Notes: generated by a model from the sequence alone, not told the origin. DNA of 64,000 nucleotides from Actinomyces sp. oral taxon 171 str. F0337 (GCF_005696555.1 NZ_CP040005.1:682001-746000); one strand, 5' to 3'. Counted from the first letter of the stretch, positions 50,853-59,887 are shown. A program made the numbers and translations.

Positions 50853-51578
50853 ATGCCTCGCCCCACTAAGGGTCCCCGTCTGGGCGGCAGTGCCCAGCAC
50901 GAGCGTCACCTGCTCGCCAACCTGGCTACGCAGCTCATCGTTCACGAGTCGATCAAGACCACGGAGGCTCGCGCTCGTCGCCTGCGTCCCTACGTCGAGA
51001 AGCTCATCACCAAGGGCAAGCGCGGTGACCTGCACGCCCGCCGCACCGTGCTGAAGAAGGTGACGGACAAGTACGCCGTCTACCGCCTCTTCGAGGAGCT
51101 CGCCCCCAAGTTCGAGGGCCGCGAGGGCGGTTACACCCGCATCATCAAGACGACCCCCCGCAAGGGCGACAACGCCCCCATGGCGGTCATCTCCCTGGTG
51201 CTGGAGCCGGTTGCCCGTAAGGAGATCGTGGAGGACGCGGTCGCCACCGCCAAGAAGGCCGCCCAGAAGGCCGTCGCCGACGAGGACAAGGCCGAGAAGA
51301 AGGCCACGACCGAGAAGGCTGAGGAGAAGGCCGACAAGGCTGAGAAGGCTGACAAGGCCGAGTACGCCGGCGCGGTCCGCCTCGAGGAGGGCGCCACTGA
51401 CGCTCCCGACGACGACCACCTGGTCAAGGGCAACGAGGACTCCATGAAGTACCACGTTCCCGGCTCGCGCTGGTACGACGCCACGGTTGCCGAGGTCTGG
51501 TTCGCCAGCGCCGAGGACGCCGAGGCCGCGGGCTTCGCCCCCGCCGGCGGCGCCGCCGCCCAGAAGGTCGAGAAGTGA
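50853..51578 (+). CDS. rplQ: Large-subunit ribosomal protein bL17 fused to a long tail with a C-terminal small domain
   Basis: 241 residues, about twice the normal length. Residues 1-120 are standard L17 ([20 protein letters not shown]). Residues 121-172 are a Lys/Ala/Glu-rich helix. Residues 194-231 form a compact module: [18 protein letters not shown] followed by [10 protein letters not shown]. This pattern (YHxPxSxxYxxT...FxSxxDAxAAGF) is the small Ada/sunset-like module usually found in secreted nucleases and other proteins; its Cys ligands are lacking here. Tail function unknown. A strong terminator follows. Confidence 0.93.
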   Translation: MPRPTKGPRLGGSAQHERHLLANLATQLIVHESIKTTEARARRLRPYVEKLITKGKRGDLHARRTVLKKVTDKYAVYRLFEELAPKFEGREGGYTRIIKTTPRKGDNAPMAVISLVLEPVARKEIVEDAVATAKKAAQKAVADEDKAEKKATTEKAEEKADKAEKADKAEYAGAVRLEEGATDAPDDDHLVKGNEDSMKYHVPGSRWYDATVAEVWFASAEDAEAAGFAPAGGAAAQKVEK

Positions 51579-51608
51579 GCCAGAGCTGACGCTCTGAGCT
51601 AATACTCC

Positions 51609-51652
51609 GGGAGGGCCGGTCACCTGATGGTGACCGGCCCTCCCCGTGTTTG
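51609..51652. terminator. Strong intrinsic terminator after rplQ
   Basis: A perfect 16-bp stem, arms 51609-51624 and 51629-51644, with loop TGAT and then CGTGTTTG. It lies between rplQ and the convergent repeat-protein gene and may serve both. Confidence 0.88.
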
Positions 51653-51687
51653 TCGGCGGTAGGGGACGATGGCGACGTGGCGGAGCG

Positions 51688-54600
51688 TCAGGCGTCGTCC
51701 TCCTCCATCTCCTTCATCCGCTTGAGGACCGCGTTGCGCTCCTGCCGGATGCGGGCGGCCTCCTTAGCGTTGCCACTCCGCTCTAGGATGCTTGCGTACG
51801 TTTCGAGAGTGGTTGCGAAGCTGCCACTGAAGGCTTGGAAATGCTCACTGACCAGCTTCTGGTAGAGGTTGGTGGCTTCTTGGGCGGCCTGGAGGGCCTC
51901 ATGGCGCTGTCCGTTGTCAGCTAGGCGGTTGGCGAGGTTGTTGAGGGATTTGGCGAGGTTGGGGGTGTAGGCGGCTGGGTTGTGCTTGGCCAGGGTCCGG
52001 TAGAGGTTGGTGGCTTCTTGGGCGGTCTGGAGGGCCTCATGGTGCTGTCCGTTGTCAGCTAGGCGGTTGGCGAGGTTGTTGAGGGATTTGGCGAGGTTGG
52101 GGGTGTAGGCGGCTGGGTTGTGCTTGGCCAGGGTCCGGTAGAGGTTGGTGGCTTCTTGGGCGGTCTGGAGGGCCTCATGGTGCTGTCCGTTGTCAGCTAG
52201 GCGGTTGGCGAGGTTGTTGAGGGACACGGCGAGGTTGGGGGTGTAGGCGGCTGGGTTGTGCTTGGCCAGGGTCCGGTAGAGGTTGGTGGCTTCCTGGGCG
52301 GTCTGCAGGGCCTTGTGTGGTTGTCCGTTGCTGTCCAGATAGATGGCGAGGTTGTTGAGGGACACGGCGAGGTCGGGGGTGTAGGCGGCTGGGTTGTGCT
52401 TGGCTAGTTTTCTGCGAATGGTGACTGCTTCTTGGGCGGTCTGCAGGGCCTTGTGTGGTTGTCCGTTGCTGTCCAGATAGATGGCGAGGTTGTTGAGGGA
52501 GCGGGCGAGGTTGGGGGTGTAGGCGGCTGGGTTGTGCTTGGCCAGGGTCCGGTAGAGGTTGGTGGCTTCCTGGGCGGTCTGGAGGGCCTCATGGTGCTGT
52601 CCGTTGTCAGCTAGGCGGTTGGCGAGGTTGATGAGGCACACGGCGAGGTCGGGGGTGTAGGCGGCTGGGTTGTGCTTGGCCAGGGTCCGGTAGAGGTTGG
52701 TGGCTTCCTGGGCGGTCTGCAGGGCCTTGTGTGGTTGTCCGTTGCTGTCCAGATAGATGGCGAGGTTGTTGAGGGAGCGGGCGAGGTCAGGGGTGTAGAC
52801 GGCTGGGTTGTGCTTGGCTAGTTTTCTGCGAATGGTGACTGCTTCTTGGGCGGTCTGCAGGGCCTTGTGTGGTTGTCCGTTGCTGTCCAGATAGATGGCG
52901 AGGTTGTTGAGGGAGCGGGCGAGGTCAGGGGTGTAGACGGCTGGGTTGTGCTCGGCCAGGGTCCGGTAGAGGTTGGTGGCTTCGTGGACGGTCTGCAAGG
53001 CGTCGTGCGGTTGCCCGTTCTCCGCCTGGCTGCCAGCGAGGTTGTTGAGGGAGCTGGCGAGGTTGGGGGTGTAGGTGCCTGGGTTGTGCTCGGCCAGGGT
53101 CCGGTAGAGCTTGGTTGCTTCTCGTACGGCTTTGAGGGCCTCATCGTGTCTTCCGATATTGGCCAAGCATCTGCTAAGTGATAGTCTCCGTGAAGCATAG
53201 GTTGCTCGATCAATTTCAGAGGAGTCATCTGTCGGAGGGAGGATATTGGCTGAACATTGAGCAAGCTCGTATTCCAACAATGCGGTGAAGTATCCACTAT
53301 CGGATAGAGTCTGCTGTGCCTCGTGGGCCTTGTTAGGGTCAATGTGGGGACGTACTGCGTTAATGAGTTTGGCGAAGCCCGCTGCGAGGTCTGGGCTCTG
53401 GGAGTTGACGGTCTCTGTGTGAACTGCCTGAGTGACTTCCGCTAGCACATCGTTGAGGATTCGTCCTACGTGCCCATCGAGGTGAGGATCTGTTGATATG
53501 CGTTCGAGGACAGTCCAGGTTCGTAGGGATGACGTTCCCACTCTGCTCGGGGACAAAAGCTCTTGGAGAAGAGGTACTAGGTCGTCAGCCTCGGAGACAA
53601 TGAGGTGCTCGCCGATGCGGTCCGGCTCAAGGTTTTTGCACCACAAGGTCGAGTGCCCGTTACCGTTCGTGGGGGGTGGGTAGCAGTCTCGCAACCACTT
53701 GGCCAGGTCATCGGTGTTTTTGTCGGGGGTGGCCGGAAGAAGTCGGAGAAGGCTGATAGCGTCCTCTTCATCCTGGATATCGGCGAGCGTGGCGGCGGCC
53801 ACTGCCTGGCGCGCCAGTTCCCGATTGAGGGATCGTCGCTTCTCGTCCTGTGCGTCGATGGGAGTTGCTGCGCCGTCATTCTGTCGTTCTCGGTCGGTGT
53901 TGACGGCGAGACTCTGAGGCCAGTGTTCGACCCAGTAGTGCTCCTCGTGGAGAAGAACTTCCTCGAACAACTCGCTCGGCGAGCAGCTAATCTGGGGATT
54001 TGGCAGGGGGTGTGCGTTCAGGAAGGCGTCGACTGTGACGAGCAGGGGCTGCGAATACACAGGATCACTGAGTCGACCAGTAAGTTCGGGCGATGGCGTA
54101 GACTCGGGAGAGCAGGTGAACGCCCTGTATGCATGAGTAAACAGATCTTTTCGTTCTGTGTCCGATAGCTCTTCATCGTTAAGTATGATTGTTGAGGCCT
54201 CATCAAGAACGCGGTTGAGGCCCTCATCCTTGGACTCCTGCGGGCGAAGAGCATCAAGCCATTCGTTGGAACTTCGATGGGTGACCGAAAGCGGAGACGG
54301 GCGGCGAACCAGGAAGGTGATCCGCACTCGTTGCCTCGCAGGATCCTCGGCTGCGCGGAGAGCAATGTTGATGACCTCTGTGACCGTCTCTGGTCGAGCC
54401 TCTGCGTAGTCGACCACGAGTAGCAGCGACGAAGCGTCGTCGCTGGTCGAGGTGCTGTCGGACTGTTCGATGTTCTGAAGGAATCCGGCTTGCCAGACCT
54501 CAGTGCCTCGGTGATGAGCGTTTGGCGTGGTGAGGCGTCGGCAGAGCTCCACCCCGAGGCGAGTCTTCCCAGACCCGCCGTCCCCGCCCAGAATGTGGAT

Positions 54601-55047
54601 CGCGAATCGCTCCTCGCTTCGCGCCCACGTTTCCAATCGGGCGAGTGCTCCTGCACGGTCTAGGAAGGGGGTTGGGGTGGATTTGGCTCCCAGAAGCCGG
54701 ACGATGCTCATACCTTCTGGTGCGAAGTTGTGCTGCGGTTGCGCGGGTTCTAGGGTCAGCCGTTGGTTTCCAATCTCGACTGTGAACGGAAGGAGAACCG
54801 GTGGAAGTTGTTGTCTGCGCCTGGCAATGCGCTGCTGGTGCCGCCATTGCTGCCACTTTCTCCATACCTGTATGAGTGCCCAACCGATCCCTGAAACAAC
54901 TGCGGTGATAAGGGCAGCGATGAGGGCTCCGAGGGTGGCTGCGATGAAAGGATGGTTCGCCCACAGGTCGTCCAGCTGACCGATCCAGTCGAGCCACGAT
55001 GGATTTGAGGACGTCGTCGGTACGGGAGAGGGAGACGGCTCTGTCAC
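51688..55047 (-). CDS. Membrane-anchored STAND-like P-loop NTPase with C-terminal TPR-like repeat array
   Basis: 1119 residues from the GTG at 55047 (GAGGT upstream). A Pro/Ser-rich start is followed by one membrane helix (about 34-60) and a basic segment. The NTPase core has Walker A G-D-G-G-S-G-K-T (155-162), Walker B L-L-L-V-V-D-Y (208-214), a sensor-like F-L-V-R-R-P-S and a D-P-V-Y-S-Q-P-L-L-V segment resembling the GxP motif of STAND ATPases; later L-E-P-D-R-I-G-E-H-L looks like their winged-helix region. The C terminus (about 640-1100) is nine near-identical 46-residue repeats with A-L-Q-T-A-Q-E-A and L-N-N-L-A, then a cap ending A-A-R-I-R-Q-E-R. Such proteins act as NLR-like sensors. 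The gene is less GC-rich than its ribosomal neighbours (clearest at 53,150-54,450), suggesting transfer. It sits beside another repeat protein of the same kind. Confidence 0.88.
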   Translation of the reverse strand: MTEPSPSPVPTTSSNPSWLDWIGQLDDLWANHPFIAATLGALIAALITAVVSGIGWALIQVWRKWQQWRHQQRIARRRQQLPPVLLPFTVEIGNQRLTLEPAQPQHNFAPEGMSIVRLLGAKSTPTPFLDRAGALARLETWARSEERFAIHILGGDGGSGKTRLGVELCRRLTTPNAHHRGTEVWQAGFLQNIEQSDSTSTSDDASSLLLVVDYAEARPETVTEVINIALRAAEDPARQRVRITFLVRRPSPLSVTHRSSNEWLDALRPQESKDEGLNRVLDEASTIILNDEELSDTERKDLFTHAYRAFTCSPESTPSPELTGRLSDPVYSQPLLVTVDAFLNAHPLPNPQISCSPSELFEEVLLHEEHYWVEHWPQSLAVNTDRERQNDGAATPIDAQDEKRRSLNRELARQAVAAATLADIQDEEDAISLLRLLPATPDKNTDDLAKWLRDCYPPPTNGNGHSTLWCKNLEPDRIGEHLIVSEADDLVPLLQELLSPSRVGTSSLRTWTVLERISTDPHLDGHVGRILNDVLAEVTQAVHTETVNSQSPDLAAGFAKLINAVRPHIDPNKAHEAQQTLSDSGYFTALLEYELAQCSANILPPTDDSSEIDRATYASRRLSLSRCLANIGRHDEALKAVREATKLYRTLAEHNPGTYTPNLASSLNNLAGSQAENGQPHDALQTVHEATNLYRTLAEHNPAVYTPDLARSLNNLAIYLDSNGQPHKALQTAQEAVTIRRKLAKHNPAVYTPDLARSLNNLAIYLDSNGQPHKALQTAQEATNLYRTLAKHNPAAYTPDLAVCLINLANRLADNGQHHEALQTAQEATNLYRTLAKHNPAAYTPNLARSLNNLAIYLDSNGQPHKALQTAQEAVTIRRKLAKHNPAAYTPDLAVSLNNLAIYLDSNGQPHKALQTAQEATNLYRTLAKHNPAAYTPNLAVSLNNLANRLADNGQHHEALQTAQEATNLYRTLAKHNPAAYTPNLAKSLNNLANRLADNGQHHEALQTAQEATNLYRTLAKHNPAAYTPNLAKSLNNLANRLADNGQRHEALQAAQEATNLYQKLVSEHFQAFSGSFATTLETYASILERSGNAKEAARIRQERNAVLKRMKEMEEDDA
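51870..53130 (-). repeat. Tandem 138-bp repeats encoding 46-residue TPR-like units
   Basis: A fixed word, GCGGCTGGGT, recurs every 138 bp at 51971, 52109, 52247, 52385, 52523 and 52661, with near copies (third codon changes) at 52799 and 52937. Two unit types alternate, one encoding T-N-L-Y-R-T-L and one encoding V-T-I-R-R-K-L, and inside units two variants (L-D-S-N-G-Q-P-H-K and L-A-D-N-G-Q-H-H-E) are mixed. The high DNA identity means recent duplication and likely copy-number change. Confidence 0.92.
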
Positions 55048-55435
55048 GGTACGGACCTCGGGGAGAAGAGGAAGACTGATGTAGGGCAGTCTACCGAGCA
55101 GCCGTTCGGTTTCTCACGGTTCCCCTACCGCTGCCACTACGGACGGACGGCGGCCGTGACGCACAGTGCGGTTGCGTAGGTCTGTTGTGGTCGTTCCCTT
55201 CGACCTCGGCTGATGGGTGACGGGGTCGAGCTTATGGTTAGTACAGGCCGTCTGCCTCGGCTGCGGTTGATCGGGGACGTACTTCGTTGACGAGAACTGC
55301 GATGTCCTCCAGATCACTGGGGGCGGGCCGCAGTCGTATGGGGGAGAAGTACGTCCTGGGCGCAGAACGCAGTCCTCGATCCGCCCGGCTTCGAGTCCAC
55401 CACGTGCGCCAGCGCCGCCGGGCCGGCGCCGCCCC
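55048..55435. other. 388-bp spacer between the two repeat-protein genes
   Basis: No gene with support is visible. The sequence is a little less GC-rich than the flanks. It must carry the promoter of the NTPase gene and may end the transcript of the upstream repeat gene; I could not define either. A piece resembling a tRNA T-loop at 55388-55398 does not fold as a tRNA. Confidence 0.5.
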
Positions 55436-57265
55436 TCAGAATCCCCTGATGGAGTCCTCCAAGGCCTTGTCCTCTGTCATGGCCTCGCTCTCCTGGCGGA
55501 TGCGGGCGGCGTCGGCCTCCCTGCCCGCCCACTCAAGGACTGACGCGTAGGTTCCCAACGCGCCGGCGAGCCCCCGGCTGAAGTCCTCCGGGCGCCTGCG
55601 GGCCAGGCTCCGGTAGAGGGCGACCGCCTCCCGTGCGGTCTCCAGGGCCTCGCCTCGGTGACCGGCCTCGGCCAGGCGTTTGGTGAGTCGGTGCAGGCAC
55701 GGGGCCAGCGCCGGGGCGTGAGTCGCCGGGTCGCGCTCGGCCAGTTCTCGGCGGATGGCCGCCGTCTCCCGGATCGCGGCCAAGGCGGCGGAGCGGTCCC
55801 CGACGTCACTCAGGCACGTGGCCAGGTTGTGCAGGCAGGCCGCCAGGTCCGGCTTGTAGGCGGCCGGATCGACCTGGGCCAAACTCCGGTAGAAGGTGAC
55901 CGCCTCCTGCACCGCGGCCAGGGCCTCGTGCGCACGCCCGGCCCGGCTGAGGTTCAAGGTGAGGATATTGAGCGCCCGAGCCAGATCGGCGGTATGAGGA
56001 GCCGGGTTGGTGCGGACCAGCTGCCGGTAGATGTCGATGGCCTCCCAGGCCATCGCGAAGGACTCCTGCAGCTGCCCGGCCGTGTACAGGTAGACGGCGA
56101 GGACGTACAGGGACTCAGCCAGGGCCGGGGTCTCAGTGCTGGGGCGGCTGTGCTCCAGGGCGCGTCGAATGCTGACCGCCTCCCGTGCCGAAGCCAGAGC
56201 GCGGTTCAGGCTGCCGCCGTCACGCAGGCAGGTGGCCTGGACCGTGAGGGCGTCTGCCAGGTCGGGCAGGTGGGTGTCGGGGGTGCTGTGGGCCAGAGCG
56301 CGAGCGAGGTTGACTGCTTGCTCGCCCGCGGCGAGTGCTTCACGGTGCCGCCCCACGTCGCTCAGGCGCCGAGCCTGTGTCCCCAGGGCATGGGCGGCCT
56401 TCGGTGAGTAGAGCGTCGGCGTGCGGCGGGCCAGTCCCCGGTAGAGCGCAGCGGCCTCCTCGGCCGCCTCCAGGGCCTTGGTTCGGCGCCCGACGGCGGC
56501 CCCACAGGCGGCCAGCACCTCCAGGGCACCGGCAAGATCGCCGGTGCAGGAACCGATCTCCTCCTCATCGAGGCGGCGGTAGAGACCCACGGCCTCCTGG
56601 GCCAGCTCGAGGGCCTCATCGACATATCCCACCGTGCGCAGTCGGGGAGCCAGACGGGCCAGGTCCGCCGCGAGTCGGCGCGTGTGCACATCCGGATCAG
56701 CCCGGACCAGACGCCGTCGGACGGTGAGGGCCTGCTGGGCGGTGACGAAGGCACCGCTCGGCCGGCCGGACTCACTCAGGCAGCAAGCGAGTGTGAACAG
56801 AGCCTCCGCCAAACCGGTCTCGTCGCAGAAGGGATCATGCCGGCTCAGGCTCCGGTAGAGGTCAACGGACTCCTGCGCGCTGGCCAGGGCGTCACGCAGA
56901 TCGCCGGAGGCGCTCAGGACGACGGCGAGGCGGCACAAAGCCAGTGCCAGCCCAGGCATGTGGGCGTCGTAGTCGTGCCGGGTCAGACGCCGTCGGATCC
57001 GGACCGTTTCTCGCGAGATCGCGACCCCCTCACGCATGCGGCGCGCCTCGCGCAGGCGGGCCGCCATGACGGACAGGCCCTCAGCGAGGTCGGCCAGGTA
57101 GGTGTTCGGGGTGAGCCGGGCCAGGCCCCGGAGAACCTGGCATGCCTCCCGTGCAGCATCCAGCGCCTCCCCACGACGGCCCGACTCGGCCAGGCGCTCA
57201 CTGAGCTCCAGCAGCCGACCGGCGCGAGCGCCCCCCTCAGGGGTGGCGCAGGGGGAGGACAACAC
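55436..57265 (-). CDS. TPR-like repeat protein, twelve 46-residue units, no NTPase domain
   Basis: 609 residues from the GTG at 57265, ten bases from GAGG; a TTG at 57274 would add three. Apart from about 35 N-terminal residues, the protein is twelve consecutive units of 46 residues with the pattern A-L-x-x-A-x-E-A-V-x-L-Y-R-x-L-A and D-L-A-x-A-L-x-x-L-A. The units are diverged, unlike the near-identical ones next door. The C-terminal cap, L-G-T-Y-A-S-V-L-E-W-A-G-R-E-A-D-A-A-R-I-R-Q-E, matches L-E-T-Y-A-S-I-L-E-R-S-G-N-A-K-E-A-A-R-I-R-Q-E of the neighbour, so the genes are related. No signal, membrane helix or catalytic domain is visible. It may be a partner or a derivative of the NTPase protein. 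Function unknown. Confidence 0.88.
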   Translation of the reverse strand: MLSSPCATPEGGARAGRLLELSERLAESGRRGEALDAAREACQVLRGLARLTPNTYLADLAEGLSVMAARLREARRMREGVAISRETVRIRRRLTRHDYDAHMPGLALALCRLAVVLSASGDLRDALASAQESVDLYRSLSRHDPFCDETGLAEALFTLACCLSESGRPSGAFVTAQQALTVRRRLVRADPDVHTRRLAADLARLAPRLRTVGYVDEALELAQEAVGLYRRLDEEEIGSCTGDLAGALEVLAACGAAVGRRTKALEAAEEAAALYRGLARRTPTLYSPKAAHALGTQARRLSDVGRHREALAAGEQAVNLARALAHSTPDTHLPDLADALTVQATCLRDGGSLNRALASAREAVSIRRALEHSRPSTETPALAESLYVLAVYLYTAGQLQESFAMAWEAIDIYRQLVRTNPAPHTADLARALNILTLNLSRAGRAHEALAAVQEAVTFYRSLAQVDPAAYKPDLAACLHNLATCLSDVGDRSAALAAIRETAAIRRELAERDPATHAPALAPCLHRLTKRLAEAGHRGEALETAREAVALYRSLARRRPEDFSRGLAGALGTYASVLEWAGREADAARIRQESEAMTEDKALEDSIRGF

Positions 57266-57446
57266 GTCGGACAAGCCTCAGGAACTGGGGGAACAGTGGT
57301 GGGCTCACGCTAAACGGTGCGTGTGCGCCGCCGCGATGGGGAGATGTCACCGAGGACGCGGCCCGCCAGGCGCTCCTTTAGAATCGGCGTAGTGCCGGTG
57401 GGGTGCCGGCAGGGCAGGCACAGTGATCGCAGGGAAGGGAGTCAGT

Positions 57447-58151
57447 GTGAACACGCTGTTCAGCCTGAATCACGTGGGGGTTCAGGTCGTCGCGATGCTC
57501 GCCACCTTCCTCCTGTGCCTGACGCTGGGCGCCGAGCGCCATCTGCGCCACAAGGACGCCGGTGTCAAGACACACGTCCTGGTGGGACTGGGCTCGTGCC
57601 TGTTCACCCTCGTGTCCGCCTACGGCTTCGCCCCGATCACCGGCGCGGACGTTGCGGTGGACCCCAGCCGTGTGGCCGCGCAGATCGTCTCCGGCATCGG
57701 CTTCCTGGGCGCCGGGGTCATCTTCGTCAACAACGACACCGTCCGGGGCCTGACCACCGCCGCGACCGTCTGGCTCAGCGCCGCCATCGGCATGGCCTGC
57801 GGGGCTGGCATGATCCCCCTGGCAGCCACAGCGGTCGCACTCGACTACATCGTCGTCCTCCTGCTGGGCCCCCTCACCTCGCGCCTGCAGCGCCGCCGCG
57901 GCGAGGTGACCGTGCGCATCGACTACGAGATCGGCAGCGCCATCATGCCCGAGATCCTCCAGGTCGCCACCGCGTCGGGCTTCACCGCCACCCTGGAGGA
58001 GACCGAGGTGACTCGCGGCGAGCACGGGCGCACCATGAACGCCGTCATGCGCTTCCACGGTCAGCGGCCCGCCGCCAACCTCGTCGAGGCCCTCTCCGGG
58101 CTTGACGGCGTCGACGGCGTCGAGTGCCTCACGGGGGGCCGGCTCGACTGA
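57447..58151 (+). CDS. MgtC/SapB-family membrane protein
   Basis: 234 residues from the GTG at 57447 (GGGAAGGGAG six bases upstream; a GTG at 57423 would add eight). Four to five N-terminal helices carry the family motifs: L-T-L-G-A-E-R, L-V-G-L-G-S-C-L-F-T, Q-I-V-S-G-I-G-F-L-G-A-G-V-I, and V-R-G-L-T-T-A-A-T-V-W-L. A soluble C-terminal domain (about 150-234) with V-R-I-D-Y-E follows, ACT-like in the MgtC group. MgtC helps bacteria survive low magnesium and modulates the F-type ATPase in pathogens; related SapB proteins have unclear roles. Divergent from the repeat-protein gene. Confidence 0.88.
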   Translation: MNTLFSLNHVGVQVVAMLATFLLCLTLGAERHLRHKDAGVKTHVLVGLGSCLFTLVSAYGFAPITGADVAVDPSRVAAQIVSGIGFLGAGVIFVNNDTVRGLTTAATVWLSAAIGMACGAGMIPLAATAVALDYIVVLLLGPLTSRLQRRRGEVTVRIDYEIGSAIMPEILQVATASGFTATLEETEVTRGEHGRTMNAVMRFHGQRPAANLVEALSGLDGVDGVECLTGGRLD

Positions 58152-58195
58152 GCCCGGCTCCGGGGAGGGAGCCAGCGGTGGAGGGAGTAATGGAG

Positions 58196-58951
58196 CTAGG
58201 GACGGGTCATGTCCCAGCAGCGTGCGCCCCCGGTCATACCGGCCTCGTTGGGGACCACGACGACGTCGTCGCCGATCCTGGCCAGCTGGGCCGCCGTGAT
58301 CCGCCGCGAGTTGCCGCCACCCAGGTAGAGGCGGTCCCACAGGTACATGGGGCGCAGGGCGTCGACGACACGGCGCACTCGGCGCGACCAGTGGGCGTCG
58401 CCCAGGCGCAGACGCTCGTGCTCGCCGATGTAGTCGTCATAGGTCAGCCCCCAGCGCACCGGCCCCTGGGAGACCTCCACGTGCGGGGCCAGGAGGCCGT
58501 TGTCGAAGACGGCGTTGCCCAGGCCCGTGCCCAGGGTCACGATCATCTCCAGCCCGTGGCCCGTGACGACGCCGGCCCCGGCGACCTCGGCGTCATTGAG
58601 GACCAGGGAGGGGATCCCCAGGGCCTTCGAGACGCCGGCGCCCATGTCGAAGCGGGCCCAGGCCTCCACCAGCTCGGGCAGCACCTTGGAGCGCGGGCCG
58701 TCCTTGGTGATGTAGTGAGGCGTGGCGATGACGACCCCGTGGCGGATCATGCCCGGCATCCCCACCGTCACCCGGTCCGCGCCCGGCAGTTGGGAGGCCA
58801 GTGAGGCGATGGTCTCCACCAGCTTCGTCGGCGGCAGCGGGTAGGGGGTCGGGGTGCGCACGGCGCGGGAGATGATGTTGCCCTCGGCATCCAGCACCGA
58901 GGCCTTGATGCCGCCGCCTCCGCAGTCCACGGACAGAGTCGTTGTGCTCAC
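58196..58951 (-). CDS. ppgK: Polyphosphate glucokinase (ROK family)
   Basis: 251 residues from the GTG at 58951. Starts T-L-S-V-D-C-G-G-G-G-I-K-A-S-V-L-D, the phosphate-1 loop, and shows T-L-G-T-G-L-G-N-A-V-F-D-N-G, the phosphate-2 loop of actinobacterial polyphosphate/ATP glucokinases. V-L-N-D-A-E contains the catalytic Asp that activates glucose O6. These enzymes phosphorylate glucose with inorganic polyphosphate or ATP. The length fits the short PpgK group, which lacks the zinc motif of other ROK proteins. Divergent from truA, 48 bp apart. Confidence 0.9.
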   Translation of the reverse strand: MSTTTLSVDCGGGGIKASVLDAEGNIISRAVRTPTPYPLPPTKLVETIASLASQLPGADRVTVGMPGMIRHGVVIATPHYITKDGPRSKVLPELVEAWARFDMGAGVSKALGIPSLVLNDAEVAGAGVVTGHGLEMIVTLGTGLGNAVFDNGLLAPHVEVSQGPVRWGLTYDDYIGEHERLRLGDAHWSRRVRRVVDALRPMYLWDRLYLGGGNSRRITAAQLARIGDDVVVVPNEAGMTGGARCWDMTRP

Positions 58952-58999
58952 GGCCGCGAGCCTAGTGGAAGCGTGAGGCCGGTGCGGTTCAATGGTGGC

Positions 59000-59887
59000 A
59001 TGCCACGTATCCGCCTCGACCTGGCCTATGACGGCACCTTCTTCTCCGGGTGGGCCGCCCAGCCCGGGCTGCGCACCGTCGAGGGGGTCCTCACCTGCGC
59101 CCTGGCCACCGTTGTGCGCGAGCCCGTCCGCCTCACCGTGGCCGGACGCACCGACGCCGGCGTCCACGCCGCCGCCCAGGTGGCCCACCTCGACGTGAGT
59201 CCCGAGGCCTGGGCCGCACTGCCCGGACGCTCCGAGCGCCGCCCCGAGGCCGCCCTGCTCACCCGGGTGGCGGGCGTCCTGGCCCGCGAGGCCCAGGAGA
59301 GCCTGGCGCGCACGCCGCGCGGGGCCGGCGACGTCGTCGTCACCGGGGCGCGCACCGTGCCGGAGGTCTTCGACGCCCGCTTCGGCGCCCTGAGCCGCCG
59401 CTACACCTACCGGATCGCCGACGCCTGCGCCCCGCGTGACCCGGCCCGGCGCGCCACCGTCCTGTGGCTGCCCGATGTGCTCGACGTCGAGGCCATGGCC
59501 GCTTCCGCCCGCGCTCTGCTCGGTGAGCACGACTTCCTGTCCTACTGCAAGCCCCGCGACGGCGCCACGACGATCCGCACCCTGCGCGCACTGGAGTGGC
59601 GACGGTCCGAGGCCGGGCCGGATGCCGGGCTCGTCGTCCTGACCGTCGTCGCCGACGCCTTCTGCCACTCCATGGTCCGATCCCTGGTGGGGGCCGGCCT
59701 CGCCGTCGGTCAGGGGCGCAAGCCGGTCACCTGGCCCGGCGAGCTCCTGGCCGCCCGCACGCGCCAGAGTGCCGCCCCCGTCGCCCCGCCGCACGGGCTG
59801 ACCCTGGAGGAGGTCACGTACCCGGCCGACGACGAGCTCGCCGCCCAGGTCGAGCGCGCCCGCACCACCCGGCGTCTGAGCTGCTGA
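59000..59887 (+). CDS. truA: tRNA pseudouridine(38-40) synthase TruA
   Basis: 295 residues from the ATG at 59000. R-L-D-L-A-Y-D-G-T-F-F-S-G-W begins the core; the catalytic Asp is residue 52 in G-R-T-D-A-G-V-H-A; D-A-F-C-H-S-M-V-R-S-L-V-G is the C-terminal signature. It modifies positions 38-40 of the tRNA anticodon stem. Slightly longer than the E. coli enzyme (270), owing to insertions around 80-110. truA normally follows rplQ directly in many bacteria; here 7.4 kb intervenes. Confidence 0.95.
   Translation: MPRIRLDLAYDGTFFSGWAAQPGLRTVEGVLTCALATVVREPVRLTVAGRTDAGVHAAAQVAHLDVSPEAWAALPGRSERRPEAALLTRVAGVLAREAQESLARTPRGAGDVVVTGARTVPEVFDARFGALSRRYTYRIADACAPRDPARRATVLWLPDVLDVEAMAASARALLGEHDFLSYCKPRDGATTIRTLRALEWRRSEAGPDAGLVVLTVVADAFCHSMVRSLVGAGLAVGQGRKPVTWPGELLAARTRQSAAPVAPPHGLTLEEVTYPADDELAAQVERARTTRRLSC

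Noticed and set aside
51870..53130. Regularly spaced repeats that might suggest a CRISPR array.
   Set aside because: The 138-bp period is coding in frame, there are no short unique spacers and no cas genes.
55388..55412. A tRNA-like T-loop segment (GGCTTCGAGTCC) between the two repeat-protein genes.
   Set aside because: The flanking bases cannot form a T-stem or acceptor stem; no anticodon arm lies upstream.
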